From the NCBI RefSeq assembly GCF_033118175.1, contig NC_083693.1:54429981-54493980 (forward strand): a stretch of 64,000 nt of DNA, given 5' to 3'. Of this stretch, positions 12,236 to 23,278 are shown piece by piece. The stretch is from Dama dama. Lineage: Eukaryota; Chordata; Mammalia; Artiodactyla; Cervidae. The notes under the pieces are model-generated. The model did no database searches, had not been told where the DNA came from, and saw only the letters and a program-made list of their open reading frames with translations. Positions within the stretch are counted from its first letter, which is position 1, and each line of letters starts with the position of its first letter. The position numbers were made by a program, and so were the translations under genes.

Positions 12236-13150
12236 AAAGACTAAAACTATCACCATAAGCCTTTACATAAGAAAGAAAGGTATAGTCATCCAGGCATATT
12301 AAGTTCTCTATGTAATAAGTTTCAGATGTAGCAGATGATAATTGTACCTTATAAAATGAATCTCTAAGTTGTTAAAGTAGTTACATATGCAGAAACACTC
12401 ATAACATGGAGGTAAACAGCTTTATTTACATGTTTAGCAATTAAGGTTTCTCCCCATATGAACACAACCTTCTCTAGTGCTAACATTTAACCACTCCTCT
12501 TCTGACTCCAAAAAAGATACATTTATTTCAAATATATAGAAAATCTTAGAAGTCAGTTCTAATTTCAGCACCAATATATATACTCAGTGATAATACTTAT
12601 TATGTAGTTCATGGTATAATCTTATCATTTTTATTTCTGCTAGGTAAGACAGTAATACCAGCACATGCTGTTTCTCTATTTCACTAAGTATGGTTTTAGT
12701 ATGTATCATGAAATTTCTACTGCAATTTGGCTTTAAAGGGATGTTTTTCAGTATTGGGGTTTTTTTTTTTATAATTTGCATTGAGATTGGTTGATGTAAC
12801 ACCCAGCTGCATTACCATAATTCCTAGAAATTAAGAGTGTGCACTAATTGTACATTTCACAGCTATTATACCTCATTTAATTCAGAGCATGTTGCCCATA
12901 AGCAGGGCAAATAGGCCATTCTTTGAGAGGCACCAAATTTCTTTTCTTTAAGAAATAATTCTATCTCCTGTTAGAAATGTTACTTTAAAAAAAACCTGAA
13001 GGCATTTAATTTTTAAGATTTAATCATGAAAACGTGAATATTATAGAGTCTTAATAAACCTAACTAGTGTCAACAAATGTCTTTTTACATGTTAAGTGGA
13101 AATAGTTGCATTAATGCTCTGGAAAGCAAACCAGTATCTGGAAGTGAGAA
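12236..13150. other. Unique AT-rich stretch
   Basis: No recognised gene or repeat. A T10 run lies near 12760. Confidence 0.5.
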
Positions 13151-13154
13151 GAAT

Positions 13155-13290
13155 GGAAATTCAATCTAATAGTCAAGTGGCCTGGGTTCAAATCCTGCCT
13201 CTACTATATGCTGACTGCATTCAACTTCTCTGTACCTCAGTATCTAGAGAGTAGGAAGCATTGCTATTAGTTATTATTATTATTTTTGAT
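13155..13290 (-). mobile_element. MIR fragment
   Basis: Reverse MIR with agtggcctgggttcaaatcc, tgcctctactatatgctgac and tctctgtacctcagtatcta blocks. Confidence 0.7.
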
Positions 13291-13354
13291 CCTAGATCTA
13301 CTTTAGACAATTTAACACATGTAAGGTACCAAGAAGATTATTTTAACAAAAAAA

Positions 13355-13640
13355 TTTTAGTGCCTACTATGTTCAGGACACTTGAAGTTCTAAGGATTCA
13401 GCAGTGAACAGAAAAGGTTTTCTTGTTGAAGTCCCTGACCAAATAATAATGCAAAAGGCGAATAAGATTGGGGGTGGAGAAGTCAATGTTAAATTGGGTG
13501 GTGAAAGAAAGCCTTGCTAAAAAGATGATTCTTGAGCAATCATCTGAAGGAGGAGAGGGAGTACATTATGCAAATACCTGGGGAAAGGGTTTTCTTTCTA
13601 GGCAGAGAGAACAGATAGTACAAAGGCCCTGAGGAAAGTG
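13355..13640 (+). mobile_element. CR1/L3-like LINE fragment
   Basis: Blocks in order: gtgcctactatgttcaggac, gattcagcagtgaacagaaa, ttgagcaatcatctgaagga and gcagagagaacagatagtac followed by aaaggccctgagg. This is a well-known old mammalian repeat. I assign it to the CR1/L3 group with moderate confidence only. Confidence 0.55.
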
Positions 13641-13965
13641 GCAATTATGGATAATGTAAAACAACTTTGATGGGTAGAAAGTCTGAAATGTATATGAGCT
13701 ACGCATCATGCTTATACAAAAACAATGCAGCTAGTTAAGAAGTTGAGAATTCAATTTAAAATTCTGAAGATTTCTGAGATTAATTTCTGGTATGATAGCA
13801 TGAGATGCTCTGTTGACTTGTTCCCCAGTGAAATGGTCAATACTGTTTATAATCACAAACAACAAAGAAACAAGCCAAAATAGACCATTTAAAACCTCTG
13901 GAAATGATCCTAATGGCAAATGGCAAACGGGAAAAAAAAAAACCTATTTAAGAAAATCTAGGTTA

Positions 13966-14309
13966 GGGGCTTCCCTAGAGGCTCAGTAGTAAATAGTCCA
14001 TCTGCAAATGCAGGATCGATCCCTGATCCAGGGATGGATCCAAGATCCCACATGCCATGGAGCAACTAAGCTTATGTGCCACAACTATTGAGCCTGTGCT
14101 CTAGAACCTGGAAGCCATAATGACTGAGTCCATGTGCCCCCAACTATTGAAGCCCAACTACAAGAGGAACCACTGCAATGAGAAGCCTGTGCACAACAAC
14201 TAGAGAGTAGTCCCCACTCGCTACAACTAGAGAAAAGCCCAGACAGCAACAAAGACTCAGCACAGCCAAAAATAATAATAAATTAATAATAAATTAAATT
14301 TTTTTAAAA
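13966..14309 (+). mobile_element. Long tRNA-Glu-type ruminant SINE (about 340 bp)
   Basis: It starts ggggcttccctagaggctca and carries the extended cactattgagcctgtgctct / acaagaggaaccactgcaat / agaaaagcccagacagcaac body, ending in an aataat-rich tail. Flanking copies of aagaaaatctaggtta (13950-13965) and aagaaaatctaagtta (14310-14325) differ at one base and mark the target-site duplication. It is an SINE2/CHR-type element, longer than Bov-tA. Confidence 0.88.
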
Positions 14310-14334
14310 AAGAAAATCTAAGTTAAAAATTAGG

Positions 14335-14612
14335 GGAGAGGGGAGGAGAGGGTGAGATGTATGGAAAGAGTAACATGGAAACTTACATTACCATCTGTAA
14401 AATAAATCGCCAACGGGAATTTGCTGTCTGGCTCAGGAAACTCAAACAGGGGCTCTGTATTAACCTAGAGGGGTGGGATGGGGAGGGAGATGGGAGGGAG
14501 GTTCAAAAGGGAGAGGATATATGTATACCTGTGGCTGTTTCATGTTGAGGTTTGACAGAAAACAACAAAATTCTGTAAAGCAATTATACTTCAATAAAAG
14601 AATTAATTAATT
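14335..14612 (+). mobile_element. L1 3' UTR (ruminant-type)
   Basis: The end of a ruminant L1: gggaatttgctgtctggctc, ggggctctgtattaacctag, the G-rich ggggtgggatggggagggag block, atatgtatacctgtggctgt, and a terminal gcaattatacttcaataaaa. Only the last 280 bases are present, so it is a strongly 5'-truncated insertion. Confidence 0.88.
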
Positions 14613-15130
14613 AAAAACAAAAGAAAGGCAAGTCTGTGGTATTTGAACCAGAAACACCCTTCCTCTCTCTCCCCCAGTCAGTGATGCAGAGACTCCACTC
14701 CAGCCCGGAAGATAAGGCTTCCTCTCTTCCCAGGTCCTCAGACTAGCAGGACTTCAGCATTTTCACTCCGCCCTTATCTGCCTATTGCTGAAGTTAAGTC
14801 CTGAGTCAGTGCAGGCAAGAGGTAAGGGATCCCTTCTGCCCAACCCTCATTTGTGGAGCAGAAGCTCTACCTTGGGCCTGACATGCCGGAAATACTAGGG
14901 CCCTGATAACCCTTCCCCCAGTGCCCCAGAAGAAGCAAGTTAAGAAGACCTCATTGTCTCTGTGCCCAACTCCAGTGCCCCGACTCAGAGACTTTGCCTA
15001 GGGGGAGAGGCAGGCCATGAACCAGATAGCTCCTAACCTCTTCTCAAAGGAACAGACTTCATTTGCAACAGAAAATGAAAAAGTTAAGCCTAAAGGTACT
15101 CTTAGGAATAGCAGACTGGTAGTGAAAGGC

Positions 15131-15316
15131 TGAGAAAGATTGAGGGTAGGAGGAGAAGCGGGTGACAGAGGATGAGTTGGTTGGATGGCATCAACGACTC
15201 AATGGACATGAGTTTGAGCAAACTCTGGGAGACAGTAAAGGACAGGGAAGCTGACCTGCCGCAGTTCATGGGGTCGCAAAGAGACGGACACGACTGAGCG
15301 ACTGAACAGCAGCAGC
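15131..15316 (+). mobile_element. 5'-truncated BovB LINE (3' UTR only)
   Basis: The last 186 bases of BovB: aaagattgagggtaggagga, the gatgagttggttggatggca block and the gcaaagagacggacacgact end with a (CAG)n-like tail. Flanking agtgaaaggc (15121-15130) and agtaaaaggc (15317-15326) are a 9/10 target-site duplication. Confidence 0.88.
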
Positions 15317-15498
15317 AGTAAAAGGCAACTGGTAGGAGATCTGATTTACAAATCTAATGAAGATATAGCCAAGACTGAGGCTGGCCAGTTTTCAGGAGAG
15401 AAAAGAGAATAAAACAGCTGTACGGAGCCCTCCTGGAGTCAAAACAAGTATCAGACACTGACATCAGAAACTACTCCTAGGAGACAAAACTCATTTTT

Positions 15499-15703
15499 GC
15501 TTCCCTGGAGGCTCAGTGGTAAAGAATCTACCTGCCAATGTAGGAGACATAGATTCAATCCCTGGGTCAGGAAAATCCCCTGGAGAAGGAAATGGTAATC
15601 CACTCCAGTATTCTTGCCTGGAGAAGTCCATGGACAGAGGAGCCTGGTGGGTTACAGTCCATGAGGTTGCAAAGAGTCAGACATGACTGAGCAACTAACA
15701 CAT
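15499..15703 (+). mobile_element. Bov-tA SINE
   Basis: Complete forward copy from gcttccctggaggctcagtg to gactgagcaactaacac. It disrupts the old L1. Flanking duplication not clear. Confidence 0.9.
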
Positions 15704-15866
15704 TGTAGAGGAACTAGTTCCCCAGGGCATTATTGAAAATGATCATCAGTCGGCAACAAGTAGTTGAACAGCTGCATGTACTCAGAGAAAGAGCGACTCT
15801 GAGTGTCCCCAAAGTTGTACCTCCTTGAGGGGCAACATCAGCAGCTTAACACTGTGGGATAAAATC

Positions 15867-16078
15867 GTTGTTGTTTAGGCGCTAAGCCATGTCTGACTCT
15901 TTTGTGAACCCATGGACTGTAGCCCACCAGGCTCCTTTGTGCATGGGATTTCCCCAGGCAAGAATACTGGAGTGGGTTGCCATTTCCTTCGCCAGGGGAT
16001 TTTCCCAACCCAGGGATCAAACCTGAGTCGCCTGCATTGGCAGACAGATTCTTTACCACTGAGTCACCAGGGAAGCCT
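15867..16078 (-). mobile_element. Bov-tA SINE
   Basis: Complete reverse copy; the last bases on this strand, ccactgagtcaccagggaag, are the complement of the SINE start. Probable short duplication ggataaaa / ggacaaaa at the edges. A 103-codon frame on the minus strand crosses it and is not a gene. Confidence 0.9.
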
Positions 16079-16357
16079 AGGACAAAAACAGACTTCATTA
16101 AAATAATCCAGCCTATCAATAAACAAGCAAATAAGCAAGTAACAAGCACTGGGTGGTGGGAGTGGGGACCTACAGTACCCAGAGTTGCTGCAATATATTA
16201 TCTAAAATTTACAGTTTCCAACAAAAAATTATGAGGCATACAGAGATTCGGGAATATATGACTCAGAAAAAAAAAGCAGGCACCATAAACTATAAAAGCG
16301 ACTAGATGTCAGATTTAATAAAAAAAAAAAAAAAATTTCAAAGTAGCCATAACATAT

Positions 16358-16624
16358 ATGTTGACAGAACTAAAGGAAAGAATGACTAAAGGAGTAAAGG
16401 AAGGTATGATGCCAATGCATATCAAATGTGAAATAGCAAGAAAGAGAAATTATAAAGACAAGAAGCAAATGGAAATTCTGAGGTTGAAAACTGTAATAAC
16501 TAAAATAAAACCTTCACTAAAGGTGCTCAGAAGATTTAAATTGGCAGAAGAAAGAATTAGTGACCTTGAGGATAGACTGACAGAGATATTATGGAAGTTG
16601 AAAAACAGACAGAAAAAAGAATAA
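16358..16624 (+). pseudogene. L1 ORF1 fragment
   Basis: An 88-codon open segment of a degraded L1 ORF1, the RNA-binding, coiled-coil chaperone of the L1 ribonucleoprotein. The residues run through a charged Lys/Glu-rich helix and contain AEERISDLEDRLTEI (about residues 67-81), the motif joining the coiled coil to the RNA-recognition domain in L1 ORF1 proteins. After the stop at 16622-16624, coding similarity continues in shifted frames with further stops to about 17080. It is therefore a dead remnant, about a quarter of a normal 300-350-residue ORF1, and is not expressed as a functional protein. Confidence 0.72.
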
Positions 16625-17109
16625 AGAAAAATAACAGAACCTCCAAGACGTGGGACACCATTAGTGTAATGGAAGTATCAGAATGAGAGGAGAGAAGAAA
16701 AAAATTCAAAACATAATGACTGAAAACTTCCCATATTTATTGAGAAACAATAACCTACACACCCAGAAAGCTCAACAAACTCCAAGGATTATAGGATAAA
16801 TTCAAAGAGACCCACAGATACAGCCCAGTAAAAATGCTTAAAGTCAAAGACAAGGAGAAAATCTTGAAAGCAGCAAGATAAAAGAGATGAGGCAGATATA
16901 AGAGAACTTCAATAACATTATTAGCTAATTTCTCAGCAGAAACAAAGGAGACCAGAAGACAGTGGGATAAAACAGGTAAAGTACTAAAATGTTAAAAATA
17001 AAGATCAACCAGAAAGTCTATATCTAGCAATGCTATCTTTCAAAAATGAAGGTAAAATAAAGACTTTCTCAGATAAACTAAAAGCGTATATTTTTCTCAA
17101 AGATCCAGG

Positions 17110-17570
17110 TGTAATGGAGCCACCTTTGCCCAACAACCACTTTGATACAACACAATTTATTGCCATCTTTTCCTTTCCAGTCCCGCTCCCACTACTCCTT
17201 CCCAGAATTATCTCCCAAGTACCCGCAGATAATTTCTTGTCTTATCAGGGGGGCACTGAATCTAAGACAAAGGCATTCCCCAGAACTGAGGATACTCAGT
17301 TCAAATTCTCCTCCTTCAAACCAACATGAGTTTGCACATGGCAGGGGAGATTATTAGAAAGGCAGGACTGGAGCCCAGTGGGTATGACTCTCCTGTTTTC
17401 TGACTTGGATCACATTGCCAGATAGTCAGTGGCACCAAGAATGCACTGGTTTAACAGACTGATCTTGAAGAGCTCTCCAGCTACATTTCCGTTATTGGTA
17501 CCTGCTCGCCTTTGTTTTACTGTGTGGACATACAGCTAGGTCTCCTTACAGTACTAATGAGGAAAGATCT
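17110..17570. other. Unassigned stretch
   Basis: Moderately GC-balanced, with two overlapping frames of 71 and 99 codons that have no recognised domain. The cagaattatctcccaagtac region is faintly LTR-like, but I cannot support a call. Confidence 0.4.
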
Positions 17571-17574
17571 CTAG

Positions 17575-17985
17575 TGCTTAAATCCTCAGTCTGTGACTCA
17601 CTAGATAACCCTGGACCTGCCTCAGTTTCCACATCTAGAAAGAGAGGATAATAATTCCACCCTCATTAAGTTGCTGTAAAAACAAAATGAACGTCATACA
17701 AATAAAAGTACTTTATAGATTGCAAAAGACTTAAGAAAACATTGGAGCTGCCACAGTATATTCGTTAAGGGTATTAGGAGTAAAGCTACGTGAGTCCAAC
17801 TTACTAGATGTATAACTTTGGGTAAATCGCTCTTTGTGCCTCAAATTCCTCATCCTTTAACAGGGACAATGACAATACCTACTCCAGAGGGTTCTTGAGA
17901 AGATAAAATGCGGTGATGCACATAAAGAATTAAAATAGCACCTGAATCACAGCAGTTAACACATATTAAGTATTAATAGTACTAC
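17575..17985 (-). mobile_element. Two adjacent MIR copies
   Basis: The first (about 17575-17725) has ctcactagataaccctggac and ctgcctcagtttccacatct. The second (about 17755-17985) has acttactagatgtataactt, gtgcctcaaattcctcatcc and agggttcttgagaagataaa. Both are in the same reverse orientation. Confidence 0.7.
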
Positions 17986-18289
17986 TAGTAGATATTTGTA
18001 CAATGAAACAAGTTATTAAGTACCTAAAAATAAGCAAAGCTCTACACAGAAAGGATTGGGTCATTGTATTACATTAAAAGCAGCTAACGTTACCTATCCT
18101 GGTGAATACAGCCATATACTCAGATATGTATGATACCAAGCAATATGTACAAAATGTTGGTGGAGAGTTGGAGTTGAGCTGGGCAGGCAATGAGGGATGG
18201 TTACTATCTTGGTATATGAAGATGCAGGGCGTAAGTATTTTAGTTAGTGAGAGGTACATAAGCAAAGCCACAGATATGGGAGTGTCCTG

Positions 18290-18600
18290 GGATTTAAGGC
18301 TAGACTAGTGTGTTGGATTCAGGTTGTGAAGAGTCCAGAATGGCAGGATCTAGGTCTGGATTCTCTCTTTGAGTGCAGGAGAGAGCCACTGAAGGACTTT
18401 TGAGCAAAGTGATGTGAACAGAGCACCACATTAGGAAAATTAATTTGATGGTGGTTTGTGTAAAACAACAAGAGTGGGCAGCCTTAGATACCAAAATATG
18501 ATTGGGAGGAAAAGTGTGGTACTCCAGTAGTGAAGGGATAAGGGCCTGAATCAAAGTGGAGAAGTGGGACCAGAAAAGTCAAGACAGATATGAGAAGCAT
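18290..18600 (+). mobile_element. CR1/L3-like LINE fragment
   Basis: Blocks tggattctctctttgagtgc, gagagccactgaaggacttt and gagcaaagtgatgtgaacag, followed by tactccagtagtgaagg. These match an upstream part of the same old family seen at 13.4 kb. Confidence 0.5.
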
Positions 18601-18869
18601 TTTGTTGAACAAGTCAAGAGGGTGAGTGGTTCTTTAGGTTTCACTCCTAGAAAAGATCTTACCTACCTGTTTCACTTCAACACATAGCAACCAATACACA
18701 AATAACCAGAGATTTGTACCCAGCTACACAGAACATTTATCCTTATGGAACACTTTTGTGGGGGTTGCAAAAGGTCACCTTTCCACTAGAAGGCTGATGC
18801 CCTATCTTTCTAAAGTGCTTTGAAAGGCGACCTGGAAACATAAACAATGAGTTAATAGATAGTGGCAAG
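18601..18869. other. Short unassigned stretch
   Basis: Nothing recognised. Confidence 0.5.
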
Positions 18870-19320
18870 TGTACACATTCCTTGAGAAGTAACTATTATT
18901 TATGAACTATCCATGAAGTTCAGTTGATCCTGTAAACATTACTACAGAATAGTCTGTGAGAAGTACCATTATCCCTGTTTTACAAACGAGAACATAAAGA
19001 CACAAAACGAGAGTTCTACAAGCTCCCTTTAGAGATCCTATCCATCCTTCCAGTCTGAGCTGGCATGCTATCTCTCCCTGAGGACTTTTCAGAGCAGAGA
19101 AGCAATGTGAACTCCTGAACACTTGTTTAGAGTCTTTCGTGGTATTTAGAGTTTGTATTAGATTCCTCTGTGTGTATGTTTGATCTCATTTATTGGATCA
19201 TAAGTTTCTTTAAGATAGAGGCTATTGTAGTCATCTGTGTATTCCCCATAGAGCATAGTCCTAGTGATGGACACATAGTAGGCGGCTCAATAAATGTTTG
19301 TTGAATTGATTGAAGTATGA
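18870..19320 (+). mobile_element. MIR fragment, then L2 3' end
   Basis: About 18870-19020 is a forward MIR (ccattatccctgttttacaa, acgagaacataaagacac). About 19140-19320 is a clear L2 3' terminus with aagatagaggctattgtagt, gacacatagtaggcggctca and ataaatgtttgttgaattga. Confidence 0.65.
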
Positions 19321-19437
19321 ACACTAATAAGCCCTTGTCTGCTATGGGTATGTTTATTTGAATGTGTAATTGGTAGTTTCCCCATGGATCCCTTGAAGAG
19401 TGTGTTGATACCTTAGCCGCTCTTTAAAGTTCTGGTG

Positions 19438-19504
19438 CATTTAATTAAATGTATAATCTTTATCATATATTTAATTAAATGTATTTAATGTATTATACAT
19501 TTAA
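19438..19504. repeat. AT-rich direct repeat
   Basis: The word atttaattaaatgtat occurs twice (about 19440 and 19468), followed by related taatgtattatacattta sequence. It sits directly at the BovB insertion point, so AT-rich target preference or a decayed duplication may explain it. Confidence 0.6.
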
Positions 19505-19505
19505 C

Positions 19506-20265
19506 AGAGGATAAGATGGTTGGATAGCATCACTGACTAGATGGCAGAAAGTGAAGAATTACAGAGCCTCTTGATGAAAGTGAAAGAGGAGAGTGAAAAA
19601 CCTGGCTTAAAACTCAACAGTCAAAAAACGAAGATCATGACATCTGGTCCCATCACTTCACGGCAAATAGAAGGGAAAATAATGGAAACAGTGACAGACT
19701 TTATTTTCTTGGGCTCCAAAATCACTGCAGATAATGACTGCAGCCATAAAATTAAAAGATGCTTGCTCCTTGGAAGAAAAGCTATGACAAACCTAGACAG
19801 CATATTAAAAAGCAGAGACATTACTTTGCCAACAAAGGTCTATCTAGTCAAAGCTATGGTTTTTCCAGTGGTCATGTATGGATGTGAGAGTTGGACCACA
19901 AAGAAAGCTGAGCACTGAAGAATTGATGCTTTTAACCATGGTGCTGGAGAAGACTCTTAAAGTCCCTTGGACTGCAAGGAGATCAAACCAGTCCATCCTA
20001 AAGGAGATCAGTCCTGAATAGTCACTGGAAGGACTGATGCTGAAGCTCCCACACTTTGGCCACTTGATGCGAAGAACTGACTTTTTGGAAAAGACCCTGA
20101 TGCTGGGAAAGATTGAAGGTAGGAGGAGAAGGGGATGACAGAGGATGAGATGGTTGGAAGTTTGAGCAAGCTCCGGGAATTGGTGATGGACAGGGAAGCC
20201 AGGTGTGCTGCAGTCCATGGGGTTGCAAAGAGTCGGACATGACTGAACTATTGAACTGAACTGAA
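19506..20265 (+). mobile_element. 5'-truncated, rearranged BovB LINE
   Basis: Contains the C-terminal part of BovB ORF2 and the 3' UTR, ending in the gaactgaactga tail. The first 35 bases are not ORF2 but a copy of a 3' UTR stretch (gataagatggttggatagca). That same stretch is partly missing from the 3' UTR at about 20140-20165, where atggttggaagtttgagcaa joins two separated blocks. The element is therefore internally rearranged. Confidence 0.92.
19541..19918 (+). pseudogene. BovB ORF2 reverse transcriptase C-terminal fragment
   Basis: A 125-codon open segment of the RTE-class LINE polyprotein. It begins just after the catalytic YADD box would occur (residues MAESEELQSLLMKV). It then contains the thumb-side GLKLNSQKTKIM motif (residues 23-34), FLGSKI (55-60), and VVMYGCESWT near the C-terminus. 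The endonuclease, the palm and the active-site aspartates are all absent, so no activity is possible. The frame ends at 19916-19918. Similarity to BovB 3' coding sequence continues out of frame. Confidence 0.88.
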
Positions 20266-20269
20266 TGAT

Positions 20270-22155
20270 ACATCTTTTCATGGCAACTTTGCCTCCTCTG
20301 CCTAAAGAGATGCATGAATGCATGCCCTAAATTTTAAATACCAATGTGTTTTCCTAATTACTAGTGAGAGTGAACCTTCATAAATTTTGTTGTACTTTTG
20401 CCTAGTTTTTATTTACCTGAATCAATGTTGCCTCTATTAGACTGCATATTCCTGAAATTCAAGGATTTCCTTTTTTGCCTTGTCTTACAGAAAACTGCTG
20501 TACAAATGCATAAATGCATGAAAAATATGATGCTGATGTTGGTGGTAAATACAATAGAACTGGCAGGGTATGATATTGTCTTTGTTTCAGTAAAATTCGA
20601 TCCTGAGGTATATCTGCCTGATTCTTTTTCACTTCAGAAACAATTTAATGTACAATCTTTATCTCTGCATTTCAATTTTAAGAACTTTGTGTGTGCTAAT
20701 TTGTCAAGCAAAACTTTTAACAAACAACTCCTAGAAATTTAGAATATAGAATTTTGAGGCATTCATTTGCTTTTTCTGGCATTTACTTCCTTAAAGAAGT
20801 CAAGAAATTATTGAAGCATGACTTTTTCATTCCAGAGACTGCATTGGCTATCCTTAATCAAGCTGTGCTTTTCTCAATGTTCCCCATTTAATCTCCTAAA
20901 ATACTTCCTAAGACTTTGCCCCCCACAATGGAATCAAAACTAAATGGTCTGTAATTTCCTCAAGTGTTCCCAGATCCTGTTGTAAATAATGACATTGTGC
21001 TGGCCACTTTCCAGTCTGAATGAAGTGACCTTGTAAAAATGTCTGCTCACTCTTCTATAATGTCTTTTCTACTTTCTGTAGGGCTCTTGGATACGGCTCA
21101 GCAAACAATACCTATTCCAAGAAACACCATTCTTCACCTCAGTCATGTTATTTCCTTCATATAGGCAGTGCTGTATCCAGAGCTAAAGGATTATGTTTAA
21201 AAGTTAATTAATATTTTAAAATAAGGAATTATAGGTGCACTGTGGCAGAAGGCCAGACCAGGACACCTATGAAAATCTGAATTGACAGAAAGAAAATCTA
21301 TTGTTGTTTTGTAAACTCTAAGAAACTGCTGAACTTTCATTCAGATAGCTTTTATTGTAATCATATTCAATACCTCTTTTTTTTTTTTTAAGGAAAGAAA
21401 CCATTTCCTACTTTATAATACAAATGCATTTAAAATTATTTATTTCAGGCTAATGAAATAGGAGTATTTCACCTTATTAGTAAAGATATTCTGAACAATT
21501 ATGTCGCATTCAAATGAGAAATACACGATGTTCTGGTAGTCCCCATGCTTGCCCTCTGCAACCCCCATAGGTCAAAAAAAGAAGAAAAAGAATTAGGACA
21601 TCTGGCAAGGCCTGGGGAAAAGCAGCTAAACTCACTGAAGGGACAGGGTACTTCTCACATGAAGACAGACTAAAAATACAAAAACCTATTAGTGTGAAAT
21701 AACAAAAGCTGAAAGGGGAAGAGGTAACTGGGACCTCTGCTGAATTCCCAGCTATGCCAGACCACCAGCTCAATGAGCTAATTAAAATCAGAAACCCCAT
21801 TTTTTGTGTATGGCCTACGTGTATACAAGTTTTATAAAATTACCTACAAGTACTGCAACTAAAAGTAGTTTAATAGATAAAGATACTGGGAATTTTCAAC
21901 CAGATGGCAGTGATTTTTTTTATTATTTTAAGAAAAACTAAGGGGTAATCAACTTGGGAGAGTGTTTTACTTCAGAAATCAAACAAAACTTAAGGACATT
22001 TTTAAAGAAGAATTTGTAGAGCTAGCAGATAAGACAGAAAAATTTTTTCCTTTTAACATAGGAGCAAAGTAACAATTATTCTAAAAAGTGGTTGTTCGGT
22101 TTTGATTTTGAGTAAAGCAATTGCTTCTGCTTGTGTTTCATAACTATAAACATCA
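20270..22155. other. Unique stretch
   Basis: No gene recognised. A 114-codon frame at 20398-20742 begins in an L2-like piece (about 20395-20490, with ctctattagactgcatattc) and is not credible. A T13 run lies near 21370. The 20860-21070 part may be a further old repeat. Confidence 0.45.
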
Positions 22156-22159
22156 CATG

Positions 22160-22780
22160 CACTAGTGGGGGGTCAGTGTGTACACATTTACCTTCCCTGG
22201 CATTGTTCAGCTCTAGCAAACACCTACAACACAGTATGCTCTGTTGTAGGAGACTGGCAGCGAGGTCCCATTTAATTAACTAATTAGACGGCTACATCTA
22301 AATTAGCATTATTAGATCTTTTATAATGCTTGTTGAAACATTGCAAATTAATTTTCTTACTGGCTATGACCATCATTTGCTGCTATCACAGTATTAAGAG
22401 ATAATGCCATGCACAGTAGGAAATCTCTATCGGCAGAAAATGAACATGGTCATCCTTGGATCACCAATTAGGAAACCTATTGTGTAGCAAAAACATCATT
22501 TTCTATGCTGTAATATGATCAAATAACCATTAATTACCTTCACTAGTGAGAATTACCTTCTTTGTTGGAGAAGTATTGCATTCCATATTATAGTTCAAAA
22601 ATGTCAGGAGAAACCAGCAACAAAAACATCAATTTCTAAAAATGATACATGTAATCCAAATCATATTAACCTAACATACTCCATGTCAGGTTAAATTAAC
22701 ATAAGCTTTGTTACCGAGCCTGAATGATATAGCTTACCTCTTAGCCTTAGATGTATTGATTAAATAGGTCATCCTCACCT
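22160..22780. promoter_or_regulatory. Candidate conserved regulatory element, TAAT-rich
   Basis: Non-repetitive sequence with clustered homeodomain-type cores: tttaattaactaattagacg (about 22270), taaattagcattattagatc (about 22300), caaattaattttcttac (about 22344), ccaattagg (about 22465) and accattaattacc (about 22527). No repeat family or reading frame accounts for it. A developmental enhancer is an inference; homeodomain cores also occur by chance in AT-rich DNA. Confidence 0.35.
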
Positions 22781-23139
22781 GCCTACAAATACAAATATAA
22801 TCAAACTGTACTGTTCTCCTGGGAACCGAATGGGAAAAAAAACCCTGATAAATATCCAATCCAGATTCATGACAACTGAGAGCCTGTTACAAAGATGACA
22901 GAATGAAGATCAGCAAGTCCCTGGAGCACGCATGTATGTGTCCATCTGTGTGAATATACATGCTTCCTATGACCAGATTCCAGGAACTTTCATGAGATTC
23001 TCAAGTCAGTCTATGACAGACTCCCCACGGCTCCCATCCCCGGCAAAGTGCACGGCTTTAGATGGCTCATGTGTAAAGCAGTCACTGCTTGGGTACGATT
23101 GTACGACTTAGCAGCCATGAATGATGGGTGGGGGTATGA

Positions 23140-23278
23140 TGTGATAGTCAGAAGAGGCAGCCCTGGATTAGGTTGCCAGGGTTTGGTTCCAAGTTCTACC
23201 CTTTACAAGCTATATTCCCTTAGCAAAATGCCCAGACTTCTCTGTGGCTCAATTTCACTCATCTGTAAGCTATCACCC
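23140..23278 (-). mobile_element. MIR fragment
   Basis: Reverse MIR: ctggattaggttgccagggt, tggttccaagttctaccctt and tctgtggctcaatttcactc. Confidence 0.65.

Larger units (their letters stand above)
14640..17110 (+). mobile_element. Ancient L1 (5' region plus ORF1), interrupted
   Basis: An old L1M/HAL1-like element. The 5' two thirds look like an L1 5' UTR remnant. From about 16190 the sequence matches the stretch leading into ORF1, then ORF1 itself, and ends near the tcaaaaatgaaggtaaaata / agactttctcagataaacta block. Three later insertions split it: a BovB tail at 15131-15316, a forward Bov-tA at 15499-15703 and a reverse Bov-tA at 15867-16078. An A15 run lies at about 16320. The start is uncertain. 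Confidence 0.6.

Noticed and set aside
15838..16234. 103-codon minus and 85-codon plus frames
   Set aside because: They cross the reverse Bov-tA at 15867-16078; the tails are unique DNA with no domain.
19844..20323. 159-codon minus-strand frame, the longest here
   Set aside because: It is antisense to the BovB 3' region and its tail; no domain is seen, and it is explained by the repeat.
20398..20742. 114-codon plus frame
   Set aside because: Its beginning is L2-like and the rest has no domain; no promoter or splice evidence.
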